Positions 55,207 through 64,000 of a DNA stretch of 64,000 bases are shown here, one piece after another (the stretch's first letter is position 1; each line of letters begins with the position of its first letter). The notes under the pieces were generated by a model. The model saw only the letters and a list, made by a program, of their open reading frames with translations. It did no database searches and was not told the origin of the DNA. The translations under genes were made by a program, and so were the position numbers. This DNA comes from Agarophyton chilense. Taxonomy: Eukaryota; Rhodophyta; Florideophyceae; Gracilariales; Gracilariaceae. The stretch lies in the NCBI GenBank assembly GCA_030374765.1, contig JARGXX010000003.1, positions 868,001 through 932,000 on the forward strand. The letters run 5' to 3'.

Positions 55207-57793
55207 CTAAAGTTCTTCTTTGTCGCTCGGTTTCAGAAAGAAATTTGTTCTCAATGTTGTGCGTTTTTCGTTTTGCGATCCCTCCGGATTTATCCTAGAA
55301 TGACTTTTTCCTCTTCTTGCTTTAACAACACCTTTGTTTGGATTACTAACAAGCATAACTGATGATTGCGCTTCGTTGTTGTTTTTACTGAGCACATTGA
55401 CGCAAGGAGGTGTAGGTGTGAAGGAAAGGTGAGGCGTTGTTGGATATCGCCCAATGTTTAGGTTCTCAAGGCCCTTTTTGAGGAACTTCAGAAGATTTTG
55501 AACCGCAACAGGACCGATACTCTCCGCAACTCTGTGCATCTGGTCAGTCGTGGCTCGGCAATCAGCATGAGTAACATAGGCCGAAAACTTTCTTTCCCTC
55601 GTGTTCTTCATTTTGTCTATGAGATCTTCAATTATAGTGCTCTGAAGGAGATCCTCATACCTCTCCACTTTTCTTTCTGGTTCTTGGTCTACGATAGTAT
55701 CAAGTGGGCCCTTGTCAGTTCTCAATTGATGTCCGATGGATCCCATTTGTTTTCGCAAGTCCACAATATCCGCTAATTCCCAACCTTCCCCCATTTTGTT
55801 CCAATATGGATGCCAGAAGCTTTCTAAACGGAACCGTCCCTCCACCACGAGTCTAAGTTCTGGCCATCATTCAGAGAGATCTGGGTACACTGTTGCAACC
55901 CTCGTTACATGAGCACATGGAAACCCGTCCGATAAGAAATTCTCGCATGTGCATCCACCGGAAAGAACTTTGTCATGCCTGGAGTCCTTGTAAACGTATA
56001 ACTGCTATGTGGCTGCAGATTCGAATGTGGAGTTAGCTTGTGGCGCGTACGAGAATCCAAGAGTGAGGATCATGACAAGGTCGTCGTCCGAGAGATGAAG
56101 ATCCTCACTATCAACCTCAAACATCCCCCAATTAATATCAATCCTTCGGGTCACATATGAATTGTCAACTTTGAACCTCATGGCGTGCTTCGCACTTTTT
56201 TCTATGAATTTATGCAGACTGTATCCAGTTACAGAAGGTACCAATCTGGTACTCACATCCCGCGGGAAAGGCAATTGGCACACACTGAGTTTGTTCATAA
56301 GAGAGGAGTCGTGGGCATTGAATGACTTCCCTCTCTCCTCTCGAAGGCGTTTAGTTATTTTTGCCATCTCTTCTAGAACTTCAGAGAAAGGGACTCGTGG
56401 TCCCACGATTAGCTTTTGATATCTTGAGTTGGATCCTTCGGTGTACCCAGTACCCTGTAACAAGAATCGACGGGGGAGGTACACCTGTTTGTAGCAGCTG
56501 ATAAGAAGAGATGGATTCTCATGGTATAGAAACTCGTACCATTTGGGCAGCTGTTGGCTGAAGTTCAAAAAATACTTCAAATCGAACTCGGATCTTCGTC
56601 GAGTGAAGATCTCAAATGATATACTCCGTCGCAGAGAGTAGAGCTCTTCCTGCATTTGCGAGATCCACTCTGTGCGACAGATCTTTTTGCACCACCGAGC
56701 CACGTTCCCTTTTTGATTCTGGTCCAAATGCCAATCCTCCAAAGTGACGTAAGATTGGGGAAAAAACACTGCGGAGGGCTGCTAGACAAGATGCACTTTG
56801 GTCGATTGTGAAACAACTCGGAGATATACGTACGCAGTCGAGGAACTTTTTTAAGATCCATATGAAGCTTTCTGCCGTCTCATTCTTCAAATATCCCAAT
56901 AAGAAGGTTGTTAAGTGACCGTCATTGTCACGGCCGTTGAAGGTGACCAACGGAAGGCCAAAGCGGTTAGCCACAGCCTTGCAATCAAGTGAAACCCCTG
57001 GAACAATGCCGTACCGCTCGTAGTCTTGGCGCCACTCCTCAAAACACCAGGCAACATAGCTTAAAGAGTTCTCTGCGTCTGTTGAGCAGTAAACATAGTT
57101 ACGTTGATGGTCATCTACGAGGTTATATAAATTGTTGTACATACGAAGGCATTCCTTGTCTCTAGGGTTGCGTGTGTCTGAGATGTATTTCAATCTCTTC
57201 CAGAAAAGGTCCTTATCGACTCGTACGCTGTATTTGTCCTCTAAAAGTTTGAGGATATCGGTGAACCTTAAACGCAGTTTCTGGTACTTATGGTTCGCCT
57301 CAGCTTCCAGTTTCGGTGGTAGCTTTGTCCGAAATATTTTCCTATCTGCCTTGCGATTGTGATGTGCCTTCGATAGGTTCGCGTCGTAGCCCTAACGTTC
57401 TCTTCCACCAGATTCCGATCGTGATAGTTTCACGCGACGCAAGCGAAAAGAAAAGGGGCATTTGTATCGATCGTCCTGAGATAGGCCGCATATCAAGTGC
57501 CCTCTTGAGAGGACTTTAATACCTTCACTGCGCACGTACGTGGAGTCCCTAGTGTGCAGATTGAATCCACAACACTGTGATATGTCTTGTAAATGTTGCA
57601 GGATCTTATCGTCAGCTGTAGCCTCAACTGAACTTAGAAATGCGGCAAAAACATCGCGAACATATCCTTCCTTGTATCCTTCTCTCAGTTCTAATAGGGC
57701 AGCATCATTATCTTCTGTAGATGCGCTGAGATCCTCACTTTTTGAAGAGTCATGACGTCCATGATCCGCACTCTTCGTATCCTCCTCCTTCAA
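55207..57793 (-). pseudogene. MULE transposase with FAR1-like N-terminus and SWIM zinc finger
   Basis: Parts in order on the minus strand. 57392-57793 is an acidic N-terminus, then a zinc-binding region YKCPFSFRLRRVKL that continues to SKAHHNRKADRK, as in FAR1/WRKY-GCM1-type domains. 56612-57193 is the MULE nuclease core, SLDCKAVANRFGLPLVTFNGRDNDGH, ESFIWILKKFLD and CFTIDQSASCLAALRSVF. A frameshift at about 56760 leads into 56005-56769, the C-terminal part of the core with HLDQNQKGN. After one in-frame TAG lies the SWIM finger GCTCENFLSDGFPCAHV (C-x-C-x9-C-x-H) at about 55915-55965. A TGA then separates a charged tail ending at 55207. The first catalytic Asp (SLDCK) and the second (TIDQS) are present. 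The frame also extends upstream across the solo LTR into about 58570. Confidence 0.88.
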
Positions 57794-57812
57794 TTCACCT
57801 TCACTCTTGGGC

Positions 57813-57817
57813 GACGG
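57813..57817 (+). repeat. 5-bp target duplication (GACGG), left of solo LTR
   Basis: GACGG, identical to 58485-58489 on the other side of the solo LTR. Confidence 0.92.
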
Positions 57818-58484
57818 TGTAGTATTCTACTATGTCGGGGAATCCGATAGGTTGGGTTTTCGCGAAGTCCCGGTTGGAACTCATAAGTGAGTGATATCAT
57901 CAACATTGTGATATGAAACGGCATCCCGCATAGGATGCCAGGAGGCAGAATGTCTTAGTGGGACACGTGGTATCACGAGTGGAATGGCTTGCAACGGCGC
58001 ATGTAGTGGCGATCCACGTGGCTGGTTTGACTACCCTTTGTAGCTAGACGTCCATTGAGGACCATACCCATACAGTGGTTTGGCTAAGTGGCTGACCATT
58101 GGGTATTATTTACGTATTATTTGGGCACACACCCTGGCACACAGTATATAGTGTACCAGAGGTGAGCGCCGACTCCAAGTAAAGGAGACAACATGAACAG
58201 CATGACTATTCTGTTCCTCGCTTAGGATTCCTTAAGCGGAGATTCGGACGAGCTATAATAGATAGTCAGCCCCCCAACCACTTCACGAGCCGTCTCGTAC
58301 CTACGCTCCCTCAACGTTTTACAGTTGCACTGTTCACCCTCGCTGGCGAGTCGTGGCCTTACACCCCACTTCCAGCTCGACGGTATTGTAGCTCTACCAC
58401 CCCTTTTCCTTCGCCGCAAGCGACCCATCGGCAGTCCGAACGCTGTCGCAGGTGTCTGCTCTCTCCGTTAGAGCGGATACTACA
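57818..58484 (-). mobile_element. Solo LTR of the chromovirus family, nested in the MULE
   Basis: 667 bp with matching inverted ends: TGTAGTAT on one side and ATACTACA on the other. Perfect 5-bp flanks GACGG lie on both sides. Read on the minus strand it aligns from end to end with the 3' LTR of gypsy copy 2 (46649-47220). It has no internal coding sequence, so it is the product of recombination between the two LTRs of a full element. It splits the N-terminal coding region of the MULE transposase: with one GACGG and the LTR left out, the reading frame is continuous. The insertion is therefore younger than the MULE. Confidence 0.95.
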
Positions 58485-58489
58485 GACGG
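58485..58489 (+). repeat. 5-bp target duplication (GACGG), right of solo LTR
   Basis: GACGG, identical to 57813-57817. Confidence 0.92.
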
Positions 58490-58954
58490 TTCGGGCATGC
58501 CGCTGTCTTTTTCTCGACGCAGTACAGTATCATTCTCAAAAGCTTCTTTGTCGCTGAAGGCAGCTTCCATCTGGGTCCAAATGACCTCGGATATATTCTC
58601 TTCATTTTTTCCACTAACCTAAGGAGCGCCAGGCTCACCATTGCCTCTAAACACTGCCTTCATTAATAGGGAAACGAAAGTAGTCAGATCTCTCTGTCTT
58701 AGTAACAGCGAAACATTATATCATTCTCAGCATACCTCTGCTGTGCCTTCACACTTTTCCGTGACATCAACGACAGAATCGTCAATGTCCACTTCCTTCA
58801 CTGCATGACATGTAACGCCCTGTGCTCTGGATTGGCCCTCTAATTGTAGACCCAGGGACACTAGCGGAGCTCCATGAGACTCCGCGAGACTCTCTGAGGT
58901 GCTTGTATGAATGAAAGGGATCCTCAGGCTCTTCGAACTGCTTTTATTTATAGA

Positions 58955-60391
58955 TTACTTGACCGCTTTAGCTCTTGTTTTGCACTCATTTTCATGGAGT
59001 TCTGTCCGATTATGATTGTGAGCGTTCTCTCCGTGAATCTCCCATTTCATCCCATGAGACAAGAGCTTAGCGACGAATGCCGCCTTGCAAGAAGCTTTGG
59101 GGTATTTCTTGTTACGCAAGCAACGGATTCGGGCACTGATCTTGTATTTCGTGTGTCTCGTAAACGATCTACAGAAATGGATACCATATGCATAACCTTC
59201 TTTTCCCATGTCTCGAATATGCCCTGGGAGATCCTCAACTACAGTAGAAACAACCGCGGGCCTCAGTATCTTCTTATTATTCTGGTCCTCTTCTTCTCTC
59301 GAGCCCGAAGACACAATCTCCCTTACGCGGTTTCTTTCAACTGAGGATCTGTTCTTCTCCACGACTGGCCTGATGGGAGTGCAAACAAGTAAGGTATCAA
59401 ATGGAGCGTCATTCGTTGCAATAAGTACCGTGTTCCCCTTTTCTCGATGCCGTTCGGAGTACCTCCGTTCTCGAATTTCATCCATCACCATATCTATAAC
59501 TACTTCATTTGTCACCGACCGCCTACGATACGCACTGCCACAGATTATGCCCTCCAAACGAGCTTCTTCACATGCCCAACGATACGACTCTGTCAGATCC
59601 TCAGAGCAACTCTCGAAAGTACCTTGTTACAAAAGACCTCGAGTGCGAGAAAAGTGAGACATCAATGAAAGAGTGTAGGACCCGCAGCTGAATGAATCCT
59701 GCTGATGAGCATAACACAGTACATCCAGCATGTAGTTCTCTTCTCGAAGTATCTATTTTACTCTGATTTGCAGAGCATGATCAATTAGGGCGGTTACAAA
59801 CCGCTTTCGTCCACTAGAAATATTGTAGCGAAGACTGTCACCCTAATACAGCACCCAAGACTCTCCTTTTACGTTTTCCTTTGCCAAAAGTGCCCCCCAA
59901 TGCGAATTCGATATACTCAAAGGCATTAAAACTTGTGTTATAGGACCGGGCGAAAGGTATAGCTTCTGTTTCAATCGTCGTTCAAAACGCTGTAGAAATT
60001 CCAGTTCGAACGTCTTACTCCCTTCTTGCTCCAACGTATCAGCGACATACCCTATACAGCATCCCACTTCAGCATTTATCATAACGACTCCATCCTCGGG
60101 TTCTAGTTCGTATATACCAGCAGTAAGCAGAGTATTACAGAACCACGCTTTTTCCTTACAGGAAAATATAAAAGAAGGAAGAAAGTTTCCATCAGCATCT
60201 AATTCATTATTCATAACTGTAAAAAGGTGGATCCAAACTCCTCGAAGTTCTCTAATACCAACCGCCGAAGTTCTATTAAAAGTGATTCTGGTACGCCTCT
60301 GGATGTCTTTCAGAAAATCAGTTATAACCTCTTTCAATTTATTAGCATCCGGTTTGCTCTTTTCAAAGAGTTTTCTTCGTTTCCTTTCCAT
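58955..60391 (-). pseudogene. Ulp1-like (C48-type) cysteine peptidase fused to a FLYWCH/FAR1-like zinc domain, in MULE
   Basis: A single minus-strand reading frame runs from 60391 to 58955 with three stops: at about 59840 and 59727, and TAA at about 59625. Residues 1-180 begin with a basic helix (ERKRRKLFEKSKPD). They end in the Ulp1 His motif SNSHWGALLAKEN and WVLY with the stop just before GDSL, where Asp is expected. QQDSFSCGSYT (about 59660-59690) supplies the Gln and catalytic Cys. The second half carries CLRNKKYPKASCKAAF...WEIHGENAHNHN, a C-x-C...H-x-H zinc region. In animals, fungi and plants Ulp1 peptidases cleave SUMO. MULEs with Ulp1 genes are known in plants (Kaonashi-type). The gene is damaged but its motifs are readable. 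Confidence 0.75.
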
Positions 60392-61188
60392 TTTGCGTTC
60401 CAGTGGAGTATCGTAGCAATCAATAGCATCTCCTTAGTCCTCGTTGTTCGGATCTAAGAAAGAATTCATAAATACATCGAGAGGATCCTCAGGAGGATCC
60501 CTAATTGTTCTATCGGGAATGTCACGCACACGAAACGTAAACGAAGGAAATCAAACGAGTTTAGACGAGACCTCAGAGATATCCTCAGAGCTGTCGATGG
60601 CAATTATCGAATCTGAAATTACCAGAGTAACTTTCCTCTTCTGTATTGGAACAGCATGGCAAAGCGAAAGCGTGCCATTACAATGACGGCTGTTGCACGC
60701 TAGCACCTGTTTGACGCCCACGCACGATCACGGTCAGCCCTAGATTGCTGACCGACACGCTAATCGGTATTTCGATGCGGCAGCGCCCGATGCGCTCGCA
60801 ATTGATACGCCGGCGATGCGCTGGCTCCGATTTATTGGACCTTCGCCGATGAGACGCCGCCTACAGTTTGCTCCTTCCTTTTACAATAAATACTATCGCC
60901 CGCCTTATACATTCGGCAGCCTTGAACGAAGGCAGTGGGCACATTACCAAACCATCTCTTGGCTTTGTCACGCGCACTTGAACCCTCACACCGCTGAGGG
61001 TGTTGCCTTCCGCCAACCGCAGGAAAGGCCTTTGATTTCCTCAGCCTCTGCGCTTTCGCTCGTACTCATTGCGGTCTCCGACGTCCGCAATTCCTTTCGA
61101 CACATCCATTCAACTGAACGTTCCGGTGTACTAACCTTCGGAGTCGTGGCGTGCCACACGGCTCAATTTGAATGCAGATCCGACCGGC
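60392..61188. other. MULE subterminal region, no recognised gene
   Basis: About 0.8 kb between the Ulp1-like gene and the right TIR, likely leader and promoter of that gene. It contains GATCCTCA at about 60485. A G/C-richer, repetitive-looking part lies at 60700-60840. Confidence 0.45.
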
Positions 61189-61427
61189 TGGTCTGAGCTG
61201 ATTGCTGCACACTTGTGCCTTGATGAGGGACTAGTTCAGACGAAAGCACAAGCGCAGGATCTGTCACAGAGCGGGTCACAAAGCGTGATAGATTCTGAAC
61301 TTACCAATGGGAGCTGAGAATCTTGAGGATCCTCACGTGAACCGTGGTGAGGATCTGGCCCAGAATTACGTGAGGGTCTTCTCCATTTTTCAAACATTCA
61401 CGACAGCATGTAGATTCTCCGTAGTCC
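61189..61427 (-). repeat. Right terminal inverted repeat of the MULE (239 bp)
   Basis: Reverse complement begins GGACTACGGAGAATCTACAT and matches the left TIR over its whole length. It contains the GATCCTCA motif three times on one strand or the other. Confidence 0.93.
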
Positions 61428-61436
61428 CATTTACAT
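61428..61436 (+). repeat. Right 9-bp target-site duplication of the MULE
   Basis: CATTTACAT directly outside the right TIR. One mismatch to 54778-54786. Confidence 0.8.
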
Positions 61437-61789
61437 GAGCAATTACTATTGTCTACATAAACACAGCAAGATGACTGAGCAGGTCATCTGACTACACGGA
61501 CGCCGGCGCACCCGAGTTGTCTAAGAAACATAGCTACAGTTGTTACCCGGCTCAGTACTTTCTTTTGGCATTGTCGGATTAAAGTTTTTTGTCGCTGTAA
61601 TGTATGGACAATTACATATGCCATGCGAGCTGACGATCGCACCATGCTTTCCATACCTTACATCCGTGGCCCTGGTCTGGCATTCTACCCCTCGTAGATA
61701 GCTTTCATACGCTTTTGCTCGATTCTACCAGCCACCACTGCCTTCGTTCGGTAATTGGTTTACGACATCATCGTCACCTTTTAACCATT

Positions 61790-63246
61790 ATGGCTACCGA
61801 TTCCCCACATTCGCATCCTTCGGCGCCACTGTTGCATGGCTCTCTCGCCATACTGCTGCTACTCCTCGCTGGTTCCACCTTCTCCCTAGGGTTGTTCATT
61901 CCTGGCGTGGAGGCCGCTGCCAAACCAGGCCAACATCTAGACGGGATATGGGAAACTGCCATGGGTGCTATGCACTTCCTCTCTGGTCCTATCATGATTC
62001 TTTGTAGTCTTTACCTCGATGCAGGCGTCGAATCTTCTTCCCGCTTAGTGCCCCTGTCCAGAACGAAGAATTTTCGCTTGCGAGTTGTCAACTTGATCTG
62101 CGTCGTCGCATTTGCCTCGTTTTCCATCTCAGCCAGTGGAGCTGCTCACTCAAATCGAGTAGCTTTGTTTTCGGGGGTCGCTGTACAGGCGTTTCCGCTT
62201 GCTATCCGTACGTCACCATTTCAGTTCAGGTGTCCGTTAATCAGTAATTTGTCATTGTGTAGTTCTCACGTCCCAATTGTGGTCGTCTTTTTTTTGCCTG
62301 ACCAGTCTTTTTAACATGCATGCAGGCTCTACTAGTATGGTATCCGCACCGCTCGGGTTTGGCTATTGGACTTGGTCATGCCGCATTTGGCGCTGGCACA
62401 GTTATAACGACAGAGCTTTTCAGCTTGGTACTGACCAGAACTGATCCGGTTTTCGCTATATATACGGCCTCTGCCATTCTCTCGACATCGGCTTTTTTCC
62501 CCGCCATGTTCATGAGATGGCCCTCTGAGAATGAAATCTCAAAGCAAGAAGAAGAAAATTGTCTTCTGGAAAGGCTGGAGGCAATTGAACGAATTCCAGT
62601 GTCACATATCATTCGCCTTCCTAACTTTTGGCTGTATATCTTCACAATTTTTTCAACCAGCGTAACCTACATGCTCAATCCCTACTATTTTAAGCTCGGG
62701 CACTTGTTTGGGAGGCCGCTAGATAAATTGGTGCTATATTTCAACATTTCTAACATTGCCTCGACTCTCTGCAGTCTTTTTGTTTCTACATTGACAGATT
62801 TCGTTCGGTCGAATACAGGTTTCTTTTTTTCTGGCTCGAAGAATATCATGTTTTTTTTAATGTTTGTTCAAACGATCTGTCTTTATCTTTCTATCAATGT
62901 GAACAATACTCAGAATTTTAGTGGCTTTGTTGTTCTCAAAGCTACCATGAAAATTATCGAGATGTCTCATGTTGGGTGTGCTGCACTACTTGCCAGAGAC
63001 TTGTTTGGGTTGTCCAACAGTTGTATAGCTTTTGGATTCGGAGCAGGATTGGCACTTGGAGGTGGTGAAGCTGCTTCTGCATGGTTGATGGGCACTGTTG
63101 AGGCTTTAGCCAGACCTATATCTGCCCCCTCAGATTACAACCCATTCTACTGGATTGCAGTTGTTTGGAGTACTATGGGTCTGATTTGTGTGATGGCCGT
63201 TCAAAGGCACAAGAATTCACACAAATATGAACAGATGTTCCCCTAA
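61790..63246 (+). CDS. MFS transporter, oxalate/formate- or monocarboxylate-like, one intron
   Basis: Exon 1 is 61790-62207 and exon 2 is 62306-63246, giving 452 codons. The intron, 62208-62305 (98 nt), has donor GTACGT and an acceptor after a T-run (TTTTTTTTGCCTGACCAG), and splicing keeps the frame. The start is the ATG at 61790 in good context (ACCATTATGG); the frame upstream lacks another ATG. Exon 1 has membrane helices (LAILLLLLAGSTFSLGLF, the first, then MHFLSGPIMILC). Exon 2 begins near WYPHRSGLAIGLGHAAFGAG, the loop 4-5 pattern of the MFS. Six more helices follow the central loop, among them LYIFTIFSTSVTYML. The substrate is unknown; the shape resembles OFA/monocarboxylate transporters. 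It starts only 363 bp from the right edge of the MULE and looks intact. Confidence 0.78.
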
Positions 63247-64000
63247 CTACTGCATGTGTTGTTCAATTCCTAGGGAATGGACTGCCACAAAACACTTTGC
63301 TATTTTGAGCTGCAAAACGTTAACAACAGTTGTGGTTACAAAATTTGATGGATGATGCCTATGAAAATATTGAAGGTTCTATCCACCCTCATCAAACCAT
63401 TGCGTCAATCTTAGCAAGATTTTGAAAAACAATTTGCACAAAAGACGTACGGGGACGGCAAATAAACGTATGTGGATTTAGCAAACCGGGACTTCCTTTA
63501 CTGGACTTGTTCTCTGAACGGTCGATGTTTGGCCTTTGGAGTCCTTGGCAGGCAGGCATAAAGCAGCGCTTTTATCCTACTCCGTAGACTAACCAGAACT
63601 TCCCTGTGTGTCTGTCTACTATTCCCGCCGCTTCCATATGCAGTCGATACATATCGGCATCTGAAGACACTTAGGAACTTCAGGGCCTCAGATAGATATC
63701 GATAAACTGAAAGCCGATAGCATCAAGCTCTGCGCTGAGCACGACAGTACTGTTCGCAACTTGTTGCATGGATCGGTAAGGACTCTTGTAGATATTGGGG
63801 GATATTTGGAGATCTGTTTTTGTTGTTTTGTCTCTGTTCCGGGCTGTATTTAAAGGTCGCAGAGGTCATTGGTGTTGGTGGCCGAGTTTTCAAAGGGTCA
63901 TCGTACACCGTCCTGCTCTCCTTCTGCATGAAAGCCTCCCGTGAGGCGGTTCGGTGCCTGTGCGCCGTTCAAACTGCCCCACCCCCCTCCCCCTCACATC
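63247..64000. other. Downstream stretch without recognised gene
   Basis: Sequence after the transporter stop to the window end. It presumably contains the transporter's 3' untranslated region. No gene or repeat was recognised. Confidence 0.5.

Larger units (their letters stand above)
54787..61427 (-). mobile_element. Mutator-like element (MULE) with 239-bp TIRs, Ulp1-like gene and nested solo LTR
   Basis: The two ends, 54787-55025 and 61189-61427, are inverted copies of each other over 239 bp, starting GGACTACGGAGAATCTACAT on the outside with few differences. Outside them lie CATTTAGAT (54778-54786) and CATTTACAT (61428-61436), a 9-bp target duplication with one mismatch. Nine bp is the typical length for MULEs. 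Inside, on the minus strand, are a Ulp1-like peptidase/zinc-finger gene (58955-60391) and a MULE transposase with SWIM zinc finger (55207-57793). A 667-bp solo LTR sits inside. Coding regions carry stops and a frameshift, so the element is no longer autonomous, but its boundaries are unusually clear. Confidence 0.93.

Noticed and set aside
54787-61427. Reading the MULE-internal ORFs as host genes
   Set aside because: All lie between matching TIRs and a target duplication, and carry stops and a frameshift typical of decayed transposon genes.
61715-61789. Upstream start of the transporter at 61715
   Set aside because: The codon there is TTG. The ATG at 61790 has good context and directly precedes the first membrane helix region.
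62181-62330. Alternative splicing of the transporter using GTACAG at 62183 as donor and the AG at 62325 as acceptor
   Set aside because: It also keeps frame, but the donor GTACGT at 62208 with the acceptor after the T-run at 62305 has stronger signals and keeps more of the membrane helix.
27121-63985. Shared 15-mer GCCGTTCAAACTGCC near 27122 and near 63965
   Set aside because: A few shared 15-mers are expected by chance in a 64-kb window, and no similarity extends beyond it.

Overview
This window reads as nuclear DNA of a photosynthetic eukaryote, most likely a red alga of the florideophyte type. That assignment is inference. It rests on compact, mostly single-exon genes, two conserved genes with transit-peptide-like extensions (a TerC-family membrane protein and a bifunctional PurH), one gene with a single 98-nt intron, and a dense surround of decayed eukaryotic transposons. 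No prokaryotic operon logic is present.

Only about 9 kb holds intact host genes. A gene island at 17.7-25.1 kb contains, in order, an FAD-linked lactone-oxidase-like protein (-), a TerC-family protein (-), a divergently transcribed charged SPT2-like nuclear protein (+) and PurH/ATIC (-). A second gene, an MFS (OFA-like) transporter with one intron (+), lies at 61.8-63.2 kb. These genes do not form a pathway. They look like ordinary closely spaced housekeeping genes.

The rest is a transposon graveyard, mostly on the minus strand. At 1-5.6 kb is a Ty3/gypsy element (-). At 6.4-8.8 kb is a two-gene PIF/Harbinger relic. At 9.7-16.4 kb is a large unnamed relic with a PCIF1-like methyltransferase ORF beside it. 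A tandem 40-bp array lies at 26.9-27.4 kb and a Helitron at 27.6-32.4 kb. A third, very decayed gypsy element (32.4-36.2 kb) and a probable Tnp2-type relic (39.2-41.8 kb) follow. At 42.3-47.2 kb is a second copy of the first gypsy family (+) that has lost its reverse transcriptase but keeps a chromodomain and a 3' LTR. Then come a copia-like gag remnant (47.2-47.8 kb), two minisatellites, a complete but dead Tc1/mariner element (50.16-51.69 kb) with TIRs and TA flanks, and a Tigger/pogo-like transposase (52.0-54.3 kb) split by a 0.7-kb insertion.

The most remarkable object is at 54.8-61.4 kb: a Mutator-like element (MULE) with 239-bp terminal inverted repeats and a 9-bp target duplication (one mismatch). 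It carries a MULE transposase with a SWIM zinc finger. It also carries a second gene fusing a Ulp1-like cysteine peptidase (visible H, D and C catalytic region) to a FLYWCH/FAR1-like zinc-binding domain. A solo LTR of the chromovirus family of 42-47 kb is nested in it, with a perfect 5-bp duplication and matching ends, so the insertion order can be read directly. An 8-mer, GATCCTCA, recurs about fifteen times through this one element. Coordinates and catalytic residues were read by eye. Family names are from recognition, not database searches.
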